The translations under genes and the position numbers were made by a program. Under the pieces are notes generated by a model. It did no database searches. It was not told where the DNA came from and saw only the letters and a list, made by a program, of their open reading frames with translations. A stretch of DNA of 64,000 nucleotides, taken from assembly GCA_004794785.1 (NCBI GenBank), contig SJOL01008653.1:651632-715631 (forward strand), read 5' to 3'. Of this stretch, positions 23,894 through 37,689 are shown in pieces. How positions within the stretch are numbered: the first letter of the stretch is position 1; the number at the start of each line of letters is the position of its first letter. The stretch comes from Opisthorchis felineus. Its lineage: Eukaryota > Platyhelminthes > Trematoda > Opisthorchiida > Opisthorchiidae.

Positions 23894-26800
23894 GTGAGTT
23901 CGACCAGAGAGCACCGGCTTTCGTTGAGCATGGCTCGAGGGATAGGAGTTGGGTGGGAATCGACTGTCATGATGTTCTATAGACCAGATGAATCAATAAA
24001 TCTGCTACAAAATGCTCTGGGACAAACAGACGCACTTAGACAGATCTCACAGACCCTTCAACTCATATGTAGTAAACAATAGTGTTTAACGCACGGCTTT
24101 TGATCATTGTGATGGTGTGCATTATGCGCCCTCTGACTATTCAGAAGAAAACAAGTGAGGTGTTGCAGCGAATGGCGTTGTGGGGCTGTACCTACCTTAC
24201 AGCCTTTGTTTTCTATGGAGAAACGTCACCCCGGTTCCTAATAAAAAACTTGGATGGAAGTTCGCCAGATGCGGAAATAGGTTTCACTCACCGGTACCCA
24301 CTTGACTTCAACTAGTTCCTTGTGATATCTTCGGCACCGAAGATAGGGATAAAAAAATTACAGCGGTGATAACTGCCTAGTTTTGCCACACTGCCTCTCA
24401 TAAAAGTGACTGTTTTAGAGAGACTGCAGTCCTTTGTTATGCTTGCTGGGAAGGTCAAAATAACCACATAATAAGCGCATAGAGTGATATCTTATTCTCC
24501 AAGCTGTGGCAAAATAAGTAAGTTAATCACCACAGAAGGAACTGTGTATTATGTTAGACTGGTTTCTCAGTTGTCGAGCAAATCAGTCTCCCCCAAAGAG
24601 CCCAAAGAAGGATCAGTTTTTGCAGTTCTCAAGGTTGCTGCTTATGCAAGAGAGAGGTCACCGTGGATGGAATTATGTGATAACCATTGAAACCACCAAG
24701 AAACATATGTGGAAACATCTATCCTAATCACAGCATTCGACCTCACTGCACTCAGCAAACAATTTCTAAGTAGGGTGATGGTATCAATGGATGAAGAAAT
24801 ATCCACTATAATTTTACATAAAGCTAAAAAAAGAATGATGTAAGAGCGGTACCAATGCAAAGCTATACAGTCAAAGAAGAATTGGTGTCTTGATGTCATC
24901 ATTGGTTTCTAAGGTGTGAACTTGGTTTAAGGTCTTCTACTTTTACTGTCCAGGCAATTCCAAATCTATCCATCATCCTTCTCCCCATAGTCGATATAGT
25001 CCCCTAATTATCTACGTAGAAAACCGGTTTCAGCTCAGTTGAATCGCCGTGACTTTACTATTTGTTGCACACGAAATCAGTCACGCATATCAGAACCACC
25101 AAAATTACTTCGACTGAAATTTTCTGCAGATTTAGTGTCATATTTTTTATCACCCCCCTTATCAATCTTGCTGCCATGAAGCTAACTTTCTTATAGTCAG
25201 GTCAATGATAAGTCACTACTAGACCAACACTTTAGTGACTGATCGCCGTGTCCCAATCTGAGGATTACTGGTCATTGAGGGCATATGAATATGTTAGATA
25301 ATAGTTCCTGTTAGAAAGATGTGTAAGTACAGGAAAAGGACTGTTTAAACGAGAGTGATTTGAGTGCACCTTTTAGAAATCCGCTTCTACTCGCCTTTCC
25401 TCATCATGACAACTAAGTGGTTTTCAGCTCTAAGGGCGCAATCTACTGAGCACGACGGATACTCACTGAACATGAATTTCACTTGGAGGTTTTGTCTATA
25501 TCGCCTTATAGGGTTCTGGTAACGGTGTCCAAACTAAAGAACTCTGCAGCAGTTACTGGAGGTGACAGGATACCGAACACGAAGGTTTCCACAAAGCTAT
25601 CCCTGCAGAATCAATCCCGTTGTTCAGAAATATGATAATTATTTTCAGCAAGATGGCTGTCAAAGCTTTTTGGGTGTTTTCCTGATTATTCCAAGTGCAT
25701 CTGATTATGTAATGATCGGTCCTCGATGTATGGCCATGTGGTAAGAGATGTTTGGGGCGAATTTCACGCATGTTATTGTGTACGCTTGAGTCACCGATAG
25801 TTTTTGACATGTGGGTGGGTTTTGTGTGTGGTAATCGTTTGACGGACAACTTGGTTCCATCGCCGTAAAGCCCCTGACCTGCAAAAAACAAACCTTGTAG
25901 AATAGGTGGCATAAGGTTATACCTTGTCACATAAAAGGTCCACAGAACGTGTGGTGTCTCACGTGAATCCTCCCTATTCTGATGAGATTGAGCAGCTCAG
26001 TGGGAAATAATGAAGTCTGCAACTGTTTAGGTATCGACTACCATTGCTAAATCCGCTTCAGTTTTTGGAGAGTCTACTAAACGCCTTCTGTCGGTAATAT
26101 TCAGTTCGTTGTAACCTCATTTGAATGATACTAGAAAATCCTAGTCCTCCTATTCATTGCATTATTTTTAGACCGATGGTGTTTAGTCTCTTTATGATTA
26201 GTTTACTTGAAGGTACGCATTCCATGTCGGGTTTGGAAGATGCGCTTCAATGGTATCAATCTGGCGACGGTTGTGTAATTTGATTGGCTCACTGTAACTA
26301 TTTGAAGACAGCCTAAGCGGAATGACAGTTTCAGATGCTGTCACAACAACGCTCGGCATCGTATAGGCAGCACGTGGATGGACGTGTATAATGATGAAAA
26401 TGTTGCTATCCCGCGACGATTCTCTCCTTTTGTCAATAGTCAGGTTCATACAGAGAGCAGAGGATTTGTGTTTGGTCAGCAAATCTTCATTCCCTGATAT
26501 ACATCCAACAGGTTTGCTGAAATTCAAATTCGGAATTACTGTGAAACCTCCTGCCTTCAGAGAACCGGTTCCACGATGACTTCACGTCGCCCGCACTGCC
26601 TCTAGCTTGTGAATATACCAAGACGACTACCTCAACTTAGTGGCTCGAGAAACAGATACAACACAACGCTGCCTATGTCTTATATAGCCCACACGTTGTA
26701 CACACCCATAGCCCAGGAGGCCCCGATCACAGCAACCTCAAGGCTGACACTCATCAGCTCGACTAAACATAACAGTAGGCGCAGGGTGACCCATATAATA

Positions 26801-27424
26801 TTTCCGTTTTAGACAGGCTTGCCTTGACGGTTATTCTGATCAAAGCGTGAAGCCTAGCAACTAAATCAGTCACCACGCTGCTTGCTTCTTAATTGTACCA
26901 ACAGTCAGTAGACCAAGCCATACACTGAGTAGTTCAACGAATTTCCAATGTCCAAATACATCTGGATTGTTGAGTCTCATTGACCGCTAAATATCACCGT
27001 CTCAGCATTTGTATGCAACTTTTAACAGGCGATAGTCGGTGTCAATTCGAATCACATGATGACAGAAACCCGTATGTTAGGTTGCATGTGAGCACATTTT
27101 AAGGACAGCATCCTATCTGCATTTTTCAAAGGATCATCATCCACGAAAACAAAAATCAGAAATTCAGAAGGCCCCCAGAACCAAACAACTCGATCAGACT
27201 AAATTCTATCCGTAGTCACTTCTTTAGCAGTCACCTCAACAGAGACTGTAAATTCTACACATGCAGCAAACAAATGCAACGAATCAGAAACTGCTCAGCA
27301 GGTTTCAAGCGCCCGTGGCACTACCTGACCGAGAAGCCCTGAGAGGTGGGCTAAGCTATCGACACAATCAGGAAAACTACTGTATCGTCGTTCGAGGTGT
27401 CAGGCAAACCAATCCCATTGTTCA
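23894..27424. other. No supported gene
   Basis: Open stretches at 24140-24315 (plus, after an ATTCAG acceptor-like site) and 26198-26527 (minus, ending near a GTAAAC) look protein-like in part but have only one usable splice signal each. No family is recognised. Confidence 0.4.
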
Positions 27425-27555
27425 AATGTGAACGCATTAACCTGTTCAGGCGTGATAAATCAGGTACGTCCAAAGTGCGCCTGTGGAGTAGCGGTAACAC
27501 ACTCACCTCGCAAGTCAGGAGTCCGAACTTCAAACCTCCACAAGGTCAAGTATAT
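27425..27555 (+). mobile_element. R3 SINE with tRNA-like head
   Basis: An A-box-like TGGAGTAGCGG (27484-27494) and a B-box-like ACTTCAAACCTCC (about 27527-27539) are spaced as in a tRNA gene. Flanking blocks CTGTTCAGGCGTGATAAATC and GTACGTCCAAAGTGCGC match the minus-strand copy at 62.1-62.2 kb. It is a different family from R2. Confidence 0.65.
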
Positions 27556-30307
27556 GCATTATTGATAAGTGAAACTGGAGTTCAGTGCTTCCCCTCTTTG
27601 TTGTGGACTCAGCAGAATAATTACGCCAGTACAGGAGAAGGACCGTTCAAACAAGATGTAAATTCTGCAAACTCAGCAACCATCCTACGCGCACTTTTCA
27701 AGAGATCAATGCCCATAGCTATTGGTTTGCTTAAGAAAGCCCTTATAAGTTGATTAGATACATTAATTCGACCAGGTTACATTTAAGTCGTAGTTGCTTC
27801 TTCGCCACTCAACTCATCAAAGGATAAAACGCAGTTTAACTAAGCACAGTTTAGTTTTACGTTACTCCATGGGTTTGATCTATCGTACCTGAATGGCTCG
27901 AGTACGAGGTCCTTCTCTTGCATGCCCCAATAAAGAGCCGGTTATAATTGTTTGCTTTTCCTTCAGTCAAAACATTTTACACGGTGGACTGTATGTTAAA
28001 CGGTAGACAGACTGCACAGTAGCAAATTTTCAAACGCCACACACAGATTTTGGGATTGATTTTCATAAGGGTTCTACTTTCACTACAAAATCTTATGGAA
28101 GAAGAAGGGACGTAGGTGAATGAAGGGGTGATTTCGCAAGACCCGGATGCACTCAATTCAACTGAAAGGGCAAGTAGTGAGACCACGAGTTATGTCTGTA
28201 GACTCGTTTAACAGGCAGATGTTCTATGGGGTGAGCCATCATGGACAATTGTTCTGAGTTGCACGTATACACCTGGATCTTATATACGATTCGATTATAT
28301 ACGATTCGTTGGGCATGTATATGTTGTTCATGTATATATTATAAATTATCCAGAAATTAGCCCAGTGTTCTTATAAGCACTCAGGTAATTCCCGAGTACT
28401 CAGATGTGACAAACGAGCGAAGCGCCCCTTGGGAATATAGTCTCCTCCAGGATTGCAGTCTCCTCTGAGGACATAATCCCCCAAATAGGAGAGTTAACCC
28501 CGGGAAGAATCAGAACTATGGGAGAACTCAACACAATTGATCGTTAGGTGACTGACAAGGTAAAACGGAGCTTGTGTGTAGAACCGTTCGTACATTATCT
28601 CCCTCCCCACCAGAAGTATCGTCTAAACATTGACTGGCTTAGCTTAATTCCCAAGTCGCATGGTAAAATTTTCGGAATTGTGACGCAGTAGCGATGTGGA
28701 ATGAAAATATCTGAATAGACCAATAAGAAGAGGCAACATAAACTAAATCAGTAATAATCCAACTCCCAGAAACTACAGCAGTCCCCTCACCAGATTAAGA
28801 TACAAAATTCCCAAAAAGTTAGGGTGAAAGCTCTGTGAAGAATACCCATCCACAGCAATCACCCACCCCTTAAAGAGGAAAGCTTAAGTTTGCTCCATCT
28901 AATTCCTATCGGGATACTTACAGTATGAGTGCCGAAAATGTTGGAAGCAGCGGCCACGTTTTACTTGTTGTCAAATGAAGGACACAGACGATTTTCACAC
29001 TGAAGTACACTTTCTTTCAAAGAGGCAACCTTCGTTCTAGAAATGCTTCTCATCTGGTGCATCCTTTTTCGACCAGTTTTGTTCGTGGACCTATAAAAGT
29101 TTTTTTTATTTTCTTTTAGCAGTAGGAAAATCACACGTTTTTATTAACAGGATCATACTCTCTTAAGACAGGCTCATCCAATGGATGCAGCAATATGCCT
29201 CCGTTTTGAAAGTGTCGAATGTGAGCAACACTCACTATCATCGAAATCGACATTTGTAGCATTCTGACAACATTCACTGAAAATACAACAGCCAATCGAA
29301 TTTATGGTAATCAAATACAGAAGTCATCGGAGCTGATTCATTTGAAGTTCCACTTCTGACAAAAAGCACTCATATGGACCAAATGTCTTCGTACTCCCGA
29401 AGGTGGATTCCCCTAGCTAGGTATAACCATGAAGAAAAAGGAAGCCTGATACTTCTTGGAAGTGGTCTTTAGGAGGTCGGGCTGGAGCAGTGGGGCATGG
29501 TATGTAAATTTTGGAAGCATCCAGAGTTCCCAGAGCTATCTTTGGCCTAGTTTGGAGGACTCCTACACCACATCAGTTAACCGAATCCCACAGTATAGAG
29601 CAGGCAGTGGAAAGGGACATTTTAGTTCTTCCTTAGAACTGGGTGGGTGACAGTAACAGCAATATAGACACTCGGTAAAAGTAGCCATCTTTCGAGGGGA
29701 AAGAACGTCCACAAGGTTACCCGCTGTGTTTATCGAGGGGAGACAAAGTACGCATGAACGTCAATTGTTATCCCGTACTTGGTTCTATCTTGTTTCCCAA
29801 AATCAATTCAAGCAGTTCTCGTCTTTTCTTGGACGACTTGACTGCCGCTTTAAGTACTCTTCAGCTAAGTCTACAATTGATACCTTAACAATTTGTGGTA
29901 AGTAAATCGCTACAACCGACTGGAGGAGAACAGAATGCCAAAAAACAAACCATGGATGAGCCCCGCCGTTCCGTTTCAACAACATGCTTCTGTTTGATCT
30001 TGAAAGAAACTACTCACGTGGTTGCCGAATACTCCTAGCTCACGACCGGTTCCGAGTTTCTATCACTCTTGTGTTTTAGCTGAAATTATTTTGAACACAA
30101 TTTACGAGGTGCAGTAAAATGTGCACTAATTTGGCTTTAGTGGGGAAATCAAATGAGTTCAAGCTGAATATCTGGCCTGGCTTAAAAACCTCCAGAAGAA
30201 CGAAAAGTGCTGTGAACTGTCGAAGAGTTTCCGGCAACCTTATAAGTTATGCATTTTGTCAAGAAAATATACTGTGACTTCTTGAATGTTTAACTACCTG
30301 AAATTCC
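27556..30307. other. No supported gene
   Basis: Non-coding, with the short direct repeat at 28280 and a T-rich TTTTCTTTTAG at about 29109-29119 that is not followed by a useful open frame. Confidence 0.5.
28280..28309. repeat. 15-bp direct repeat, two units
   Basis: TTATATACGATTCG occurs twice in a row with a 15-base period. Confidence 0.85.
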
Positions 30308-31189
30308 AGACATTCAAGAAAGGATGCATCATACAGTTTTCTGCTCAGTTCAGATTTTCCAAAATTAGTTTCTTCAGGATTTTATTTTAAGTTTAACTGT
30401 TCCTTACCGGGATAGATTAAATCTCGCAGGAAACCGCTCTTTGTCGGCCAGTTCATGTGGTTACTTTACGAGAATAATCATACAAAGAGGTAGCATGCTG
30501 ATCTTCCAGTCAGAATCCAAGTAGCCTCGCAAGAAAAGTTACCCCACACTGTCCAGGAAGAGGACTGCCTATTGTGGTAAACACGCACACGAGCTTTTCT
30601 TGGCACAAACGCTTCTTGAATATGAACAATTGTTCATTCAGAGGAAGATTTACTCCTCCAGGGGAGTCGCCAGTTTCAACTCTTCCCGGTTGTAGTTGAA
30701 AGGATTTGGCATTGGCTCCAGTCACCCAAACTATGACAGTTTTATGTGGTTAACTGCAGAAAGCCTGACTCCGACGTGCTGGAGACATGTCTCGTCGTGT
30801 AAATGTGAATAGCCAAATTCGTTTAACTCAATGGAGAAACTCCCATATCAGCGTATGTCCACCAGACAGTCACCTAATAAGTTTTACTTAAGGAGGATTT
30901 TGGCTTCTGTCATCTTGATTTGTGAAGAGGGGTCGAGCACCTCAGTTTTTTCGACCACGATGATCACGGAAACACTTGATTGGCTCTCTGCGCCATGAGT
31001 ATTTACCAGTGTGGGCTGCCGACCAATTTCTTGTTTTGACCTCATGAGATATGGTTTATTCTGCCCCAGTAAAAGCAGATGTCACCCTCGGAACACAATC
31101 CTTATAAGGTTGATGAAAACTCTTCGATAGCCTACGACCGGTTGCGTCCTTCTTGGGGCTCATCAGGTTGGTGCCGTCCCCAAGTTTCC
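30308..31189 (-). repeat. Left arm of a long inverted repeat
   Basis: Reading the minus strand from 31189 to 30308, the sequence matches 37690-38655 on the plus strand: ribozyme remnant, the block GGATTGTGTTCCG, GGGGCAGAATA, AATTGGTCGGCAGC, then a 71-codon frame without ATG and the end block AGACATTCAAGAA. Identity by eye is about 80% near the ribozyme side but about 97% around 30438-30736. The frame differs at 7 of 216 bases, 5 of them changing the amino acid, so there is no sign of protein constraint. Confidence 0.8.
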
Positions 31190-31325
31190 GTCAGCCTTCT
31201 GTTCTACTTGAATCCTAATTGCACGAAATTAGCGAAACACTCATTTGCACACCGAATCGGTATTAGCGGAAGACTCATCTGAATCGCAGCTGAATCCCTC
31301 CCTTATGTTATGCTTCAAATGACCC
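31101..31325 (-). mobile_element. R1 repeat copy at the end of the left inverted arm
   Basis: Ribozyme-sense minus strand. The body is at 31197-31325 (CACTCATTTGCAC, GCGGAAGACTCATCTG blocks) and the hammerhead is at 31115-31189. It runs straight into the left arm of the inverted pair at about 31107, where the usual GAGTAGTGTG continuation is replaced by arm sequence. Confidence 0.75.
31115..31189 (-). ncRNA. Hammerhead ribozyme, R1 type, one core substitution
   Basis: Minus strand: CTGATGA (31166-31160), stem II GCCC-CAAGAA-GGAC with one C-A mismatch, then GCAA (31145-31142) where GAAA is required, then CCGGTC and the inner stem I strand GTAGGC. The outer stem I strands GGAAACTT and GAGTTTTC pair with one wobble. 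The core change at A13 should abolish cleavage. Confidence 0.7.
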
Positions 31326-34300
31326 CGTATTCTTAAAGGTATATGTGCGCAAGATATTCTGAGTGCCTCCGACAACATGTGCAGAGCTTATGTGTCAGCA
31401 ATGGTGGCATAACAATCTGCAGCTAACTCATCAATGGGTAGTTATGTTCACATCCTTCCACGAAGATGTGAAGATAACTAACAAGGGAACAAATTTACTC
31501 ACTTTCTAGGGAGGTGAGGCTGTCCTCTGCAGGGAGAGCAACTTTTATGAAAAGCTAGCTCGGGTGTTCCTCATGTGAGCCTTGCTTATCAAATCATCGT
31601 TTCGACAGAGTATCCCATAAAAGGCAGTACAAGGATGAGAAGTACTAGACGCTGAATTTGTTGAACTCTTTTCCTAGTTTTGCACCTGTGGATTGATAAT
31701 GAGCTTCGGAAATCAACAGTGAGCGAAAGTGCTTAGATCAACAACAGAAGTCTGATTCGGCAGTTTTTTTTTTGCTTAATACTCCGCTAGTCACCACGCA
31801 CTCTACCCTTCCTACTGAAAGCCTAAAACGGTGCACGTAAATGCTTGCTGCTAAAGGTGCGTTTGAACGCACGAGATTACTGGATTACACGATTAGCTTT
31901 TTCATAAGTGTCTAGACATTTTTGCTGACGGCAAACAAATTGGACAGCCTATTCGTGCCTCGCCTATTCCGTTCCATACAAAGCTGTACAGTCTTAAGCT
32001 ACACCACCGAATTTTGGGTCAATATCCTGCATGCCATTTTGCGGCAGCAGCAGAAACGGCGGTATGAGGTGTCCAATCAGCGTAGACAATTACGTGTCGC
32101 ACGCCTGGCGGGCGGCAGAGGCCAGGTCTTCACGCCACTACCTACAGACTGGCGTCTTTCTAGCGAACGCACTGACCGAATGGACAACCAATCAGCATTT
32201 AGCAGGGGGTGTGAAAACGCCTTGTTCGTGTATCTACGCGCCTGTATGCACGACGTGTGGCTAGACTGACTGAGAGAATTGATGCCCCTGCGACTCGATA
32301 GCCACGGCATTGTTTGCGCACACAAGCGCACATTTACATCAAGCTGGCTGCACGTTCAGCCCCATTTGTCTATTGAATCCGATATCCAGGGCATGTGCAG
32401 ACGTTCCACTGTAGCGCTTACTCTGTTGCACTAAGCTTCGTTCCTCCGTTCTTCCGTCTGCTCGAATGCCAGCTCCTGCCTTCGTAACACGACATGGGGT
32501 GGATAGCCAACAACCTTAATTCTGGCCAGACCGGATCAGCCTCAAGTTCGAAATGGGGGTAGACGATCTGGAGAGGATAGACTCCACCTGAGAAACTCGG
32601 CCTCGCCTGCTCAGATCCGAAAACAGCTGCAGCAAAGGAAGCCAAGTGCGAGTACAATCTTCGAAATACACCTATTGCCTCACGGAGAGATGCATTTTAT
32701 GGTATATTGTTTTACGACCGAGAACCTACAGAGCAGCTTATGATTTGAACACACACACGCATACACTCACAGCGGACTAACCTTGAAGAACGTTCACATC
32801 ACTCATTTGGCATGGGTATTCAGTTGCTACCCGTAGCACAGTGGAATTATTTACAAAGGGATAACACCATTGGTCTCTTGTGCTAAGACTGGGGTAAGTC
32901 CTGACCGCGTTTGTTTGGTAGCTAGCCATTTCTACCCAAGGTGATTCGTCTCAACGAGGAATTGAGTCAATTCATGCTTACAGATCCACACAGTACAACT
33001 CGACAGTAGAAGTGACAAACTACCGTGTTATCAGGTTGTGCCTTGGAAACGGTTTCTAGTAGCCGGTAACCTTTATTGACGTGAGGTCAACTAACCATAA
33101 AGGTCAAACTTGAGCTCCTCCAATAGCTCGTACGATGCACTGTACTACCGTTTCATCGGTGTTCATTACAACGGCATATTTGTCTCCCTGAGCCCACAGG
33201 CTTTGATAGAATAATTTTCCATTGCAAATCGCACTATACCATGTTCCCCCACCGGTCGACATTTGCCTTGGATCCACACATCGCAAGAGTCAGTTTTTTC
33301 AGCCAGATAGGAAAGACTTCAGCACAGTCCATCTTACCGAGACTTTATAGCACCAACTTGTGATCCAGTGAGCAGGGGATATTGGTGATTGTGCGAACAT
33401 TTATTATTGTAGGTACTTGAAGGTACGATATGACGAGCACAATAGACGTCACAAGTCACAAAATATCAGTCACGTTGTCCTACTTCCTTGTAGAATGCCT
33501 TTCACCGACGACCACTTCTTTATCCCAACTTTTTTCATAATCAACTCGTCTAAATGCAGCCCTCTCCCAAAGATCACTTGGTTTCCGCTCTTTGCTCTAG
33601 CCAACAAAAAATATACCTCCGAGAAGTTGTAAAGTTCGGTAAAAATGCACGTAACCAGGCGGAGTTGTTTTGATGTCACCTAGGACATCACTGTGTTTTC
33701 CCAGTTTTGTTAGCATGCCCAAAAGTGTTACTCCCATCCTGAAGACACGTTCAGTTGATATGGTGACAAAAACAGAGCGGGGTATGCCAAGTGAGCACAT
33801 TTCCACTATCATGGATGAGAAACAGGATAATGGAAAAACTTAGTCATACGGGGACGAAGGGGCTTAAAGAAGCAGCTGAAATTGTGACAGACTTCTCGAT
33901 AACTAGAATTACAACGTTTCCAAAGCTAGGTATGATCAAACAAGCAAACCTCGTTGGTCTGAGAAGTTCTTCCATTTAATAATAAGACACGTGTTTCTAG
34001 TGGTGAAAGTCTGTTGATAGTTTGGAAGAAAAGACTGCCTAAGGAGCCATATTCATTATACTGACACCCTTGGTTATCGATACATTTCTTCAGAACCGAG
34101 GTATCGTTGAAGCTTGGATCTAGATAACTACCGATTGATAGGGCGGTATTCGAAATTGTTACCCAAGCCACATCAGAGAAAATCAATCTCCCTACGTTCT
34201 AATCCGAGTCAGATCATACAGCCCATTTGGTCACCTTGATGAAGATTGGGACAGCAGATAACAGTAATAGGCGAAGAAGAGGCTGAACGGTCGGGCAACT

Positions 34301-35984
34301 CATCTCTCACTTGGCTGCATAACTGAAGCGAATAACTTTCGTCCCCTCCCTTCTAAACCTGGCTTACAACACGCTGCACACGCTGCACACGCTGCAGAAT
34401 CGAACAGCCAGGTGCCGTTCGCGGGAGCGTTTCCCTCGATCACTGATTTTCTGAGGGCTAAACAAAGACCATCATGGCAAGTGTTTCTCTACCTGCTGCG
34501 GTCACTTCAATTCCTTTATCCATCCCTCCATCAGGCGCTCAGAAACAATTTGTGCGAAAGCTGCAATGCTCCTGCCATATTTCCTAAAACAGTGCTCATT
34601 TTACAGTGAAGTTAAATTTTGAGATTTATAATAGCTGTTGCGATGGTGCAACATGAATGCTTCACAGCCATCGTGCATAGATTCATTCCAAGCTACTTCA
34701 GATTAACCACAATTTTGTTGTCTCCGAGATTATTTCTACTTTTTACGCGCCAATCCCCAGTGATGCGCACCTGATCATACTCAACGCGGTATCGTATTGG
34801 GTTGCTACAAGCCCAATCCTATTTGGTGCTGTCAGCGAAAGGGTTTTTTACAACCTAGCTACACCAGCCGACCAGCAAGAATCGCTTCAGGTTTGGCTGA
34901 TCTGTGCTTTGTACAGACTGTTTGTTACACATACGTTAGTTTAAATTTGCCTGAGACTTTGGTATGGCATGTGGCCCCGTATGCCACTGCGCTTTTGTTC
35001 ACGGAGGAAGCTCGCTCGCGAAATAAACTGGACTTTAAATGAGTCTGGTCTTTACCCCGCCTAAATAAACTCTAAAACTCAGAGGCCACTGCGTTTATCA
35101 AAACCCTATACGGGGGAATGTGTGCAAAACCCTCTCCCTAAGACAAACCTTGGAATAGAAGCCACCCTCCAAAGGAATTTCTCTGAAACATAGTCAGTTC
35201 ATTACAGTAAAATTTTCTTTCAGGTTTTTTTTCGTTTCTCGGGGTCACATAACTAAGGATCACCTTACTTCTGGATACGCCACGTTTTTTGGAGAAAGCG
35301 ATCCAGTCTTTGCCCTGACTGGGACTTCTGAGACCAATCCTCCGAAAAAAAAACATGAAAAGTTATGTAGTCTAGTTTTCTGATGAATCGGTCTAACTGG
35401 CCAAGAGATTATTTCAGCTCATATGTGCCAGACACTCTTCTGTAATCAGTGACCTTGAGCTGTTGTAATGGGAAATGTAAACCTAATCGGTCCTGTTGTG
35501 TTTACCTAACCATGTTCAATTGGGGCAAAATCCGCGAATCAGAGCTCTTTCAGGGATACGTTCCTATACAGTACACCAAATATATATACGGCGCCTGAAC
35601 TGACGTCTCCATCAAACCAATAAATTATTACACATTTATGAACATCCACGAATTACCAATCAGAAGGCAGTCGATTGTTACGTGGGCCATTCGTAAGCAG
35701 AGTAAATCAATAAAAATATGAAATGGAGTGTGAATCATTTGTACAGCAACAAAACAGTGGTTTGTCTCCATCAGCATGGTAAGCACCCGAGTATTGTTAC
35801 GCAAAGCATTATTCCTATGTAGGCCAAAGCACCAATACGAACTACAGTCATCGAGAGTGGAACGTCCATTATTGATTATAAGGATTACTACCTCCACTCC
35901 GGGATTCCCTCGTACGTGACTGTTCCCGTGCAGTAAAATAAAACTGAACATATAGTTTTTTTAATTTCGTCCTTTCAGGGAAGC
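31326..35984. other. No supported gene; GC/CpG-richer block at about 31970-32660
   Basis: The block around 32040-32340 and 32420-32660 is visibly richer in G, C and CpG than its neighbours and has overlapping open frames on both strands. No protein motif is recognised; it may be part of a repeat of different origin. The rest is unremarkable. Confidence 0.45.
34369..34395. repeat. 9-bp tandem repeat, three units
   Basis: Three perfect ACACGCTGC units. Confidence 0.9.
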
Positions 35985-36170
35985 CAATCTATGCTGAAAA
36001 ACCGTACAGGTGTTTCGTCCTTATTCGGAATCATGAGCAGTGTGCTTCTTACGAAACTCATAGAGTTTCGGACCTGCGACCTTCCGGCTAGTGGGTGAAC
36101 TTAACCATTCAGCCAAGAGAGGCTGAATAGCAGCGTAGTTGGCTCTCACTCGGTATTTATAGAACTTATA
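35985..36170 (-). mobile_element. R2 SINE copy, hammerhead damaged
   Basis: Minus strand: head region, then CTCATGA (one core change, G5 to C), TTCCGAATAAGGAC, an intact GAAAC, then ACCTGTA and the tail block CAGCATAGATTGGCT. The strand order is head, ribozyme, tail as in the other copies. Confidence 0.65.
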
Positions 36171-37285
36171 GTGCCCCCGCGAACATCGTCTTTGATGATG
36201 CCTCAACCGAGCGAATACGGTCGTGAGTGGAAACCGGTTAAATAAGGGTGAAAAATGTGGTCTGGTCGGCTCTAGTGGCTAAAAATAAAAAATAAAGTGA
36301 TTAAGTAATTCAAGAAGAGAGACTAGTTAGCCCAGGCATTTTCAAGTCCTCCATGCGACATTTTGAGAATGACAGGGAAGACTAGCACAGTCTAACAGTG
36401 ATCGTTTTGGCTGTTCCGAATGCTCTCGTGCGGATTACCTTAAACGATTAAGTCGTTCTCGGTAAATCCTACCCACTGATTCCGCCATATGGCGGCAGTA
36501 GTTTTTAACTACCAAGTGAGCTGCAATCGCGCTTACTTGGTTTTTCACTATATCTATCCAAACAAACAATATTTTGAGTTGTTATGAAGTATCTTTGTCA
36601 TACTGTTTTTAAACGGTTGTGTACACAGTATTCATCAGTTGGTTCCATTTTAACCGATGCTTTTGTGAGCAGAATTCAGTTAGAAAGCCCATGAACTTTT
36701 CTTTCATATTTCGGATAACCCACAGGGGGTATCGCAAAGCCCTAAGAAGACTCGGACTTGCAGTTTTTTGGTTGGTACTTGGAAAGTTTCACTCAGCTGG
36801 GGACACCTGTGTGTCTCGCTCGCATTTGGATTGGGTATGGTGCCACTCATCCCTCAGGTGGGCACGACCTAGTGATGACCGGTTCTCATGTACTGTGTTC
36901 TCGGAGAAATGCCCAACTGGCTTTTGCGATGTTTACCTCCTGAGCATATCTTCCATAGTTTGTGGTAATTAGAAGGTTTCCCACATCCACTTGTGGATTT
37001 CGCCTTACGTGGTTGGAGAAAACACTGTTTATCAATCACCTTTAGATGAATAGACAGTCACAAGCTGGATTCGCTCTATGAAAGGAAACATTCACGGTCG
37101 AAATTCCGGACTGTCCTCACTAAGTGCAAGAGAAACGGGCTGTTTTTTTTTGTGTACGACAGTAAATACATGATACATATCAACCCTAGCGGGAGAGCGG
37201 GTCTGAAATTGCATTCCAAGCTTCCCAAATGTGTACCTGACTAAAACTGGAGCGTGGACCTTTATGGCATAAGACACAGTACAGC

Positions 37286-37288
<3 letters not shown>

Positions 37289-37329
<41 letters not shown>
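37289..37329. repeat. (TA)n microsatellite
   Basis: An uninterrupted run of 20.5 TA units. The short YI-repeat open frames across it on both strands are artefacts of the repeat. Confidence 0.95.
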
Positions 37330-37332
<3 letters not shown>

Positions 37333-37400
37333 ATACTGATAGTCAGGTCGTCGTTCAGGTGTGCTATGATAAGTGGGTAACTCGTGGTGAAATACAATCA

Positions 37401-37640
37401 ATCGTAAAATCATTTGACATTAACGGGAAGCTTAACTGAATCCCAGCTGAATCTCCTGATTATGATATTCTACAACCGAAGGTGCCACACAAAGACCACC
37501 TCATGTTTCAGTTAGGACGATATTCAAGAAGTCGCAGCATATTTCCCCGACAGAACACACTACTCATAAAGTTGCCGAAAAGTCTTCGACATCCCACGAC
37601 CACTGTTGTCTTTATTGAGGCTCATCAGTTCAACCAGAGA
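37401..37640 (-). mobile_element. R1 repeat copy with decayed ribozyme
   Basis: Body blocks (CACCTCATGTTTCAGTTAGG, GACAGAACACACTACTCATA) are followed by a ribozyme region at 37576-37640 that retains CTGATGA (minus strand 37627-37621) but has lost GAAA. It sits beside the ribozyme fragment in opposite sense at 37690 that opens the right inverted arm. Confidence 0.7.
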
Positions 37641-37689
37641 TTCAGTTGCGATTCATCTAGTCCCACGTCAAAGCCAAATAAGTGGACAG

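Noticed and set aside
25562..25744. Transposase-like FQQDG string on the plus strand
   Set aside because: Only five residues match the DDE motif; the surrounding sequence lacks any other transposase block.
37092..37439. Open frames with YI repeats on both strands
   Set aside because: They are translations of the (TA)n microsatellite at 37289-37329.
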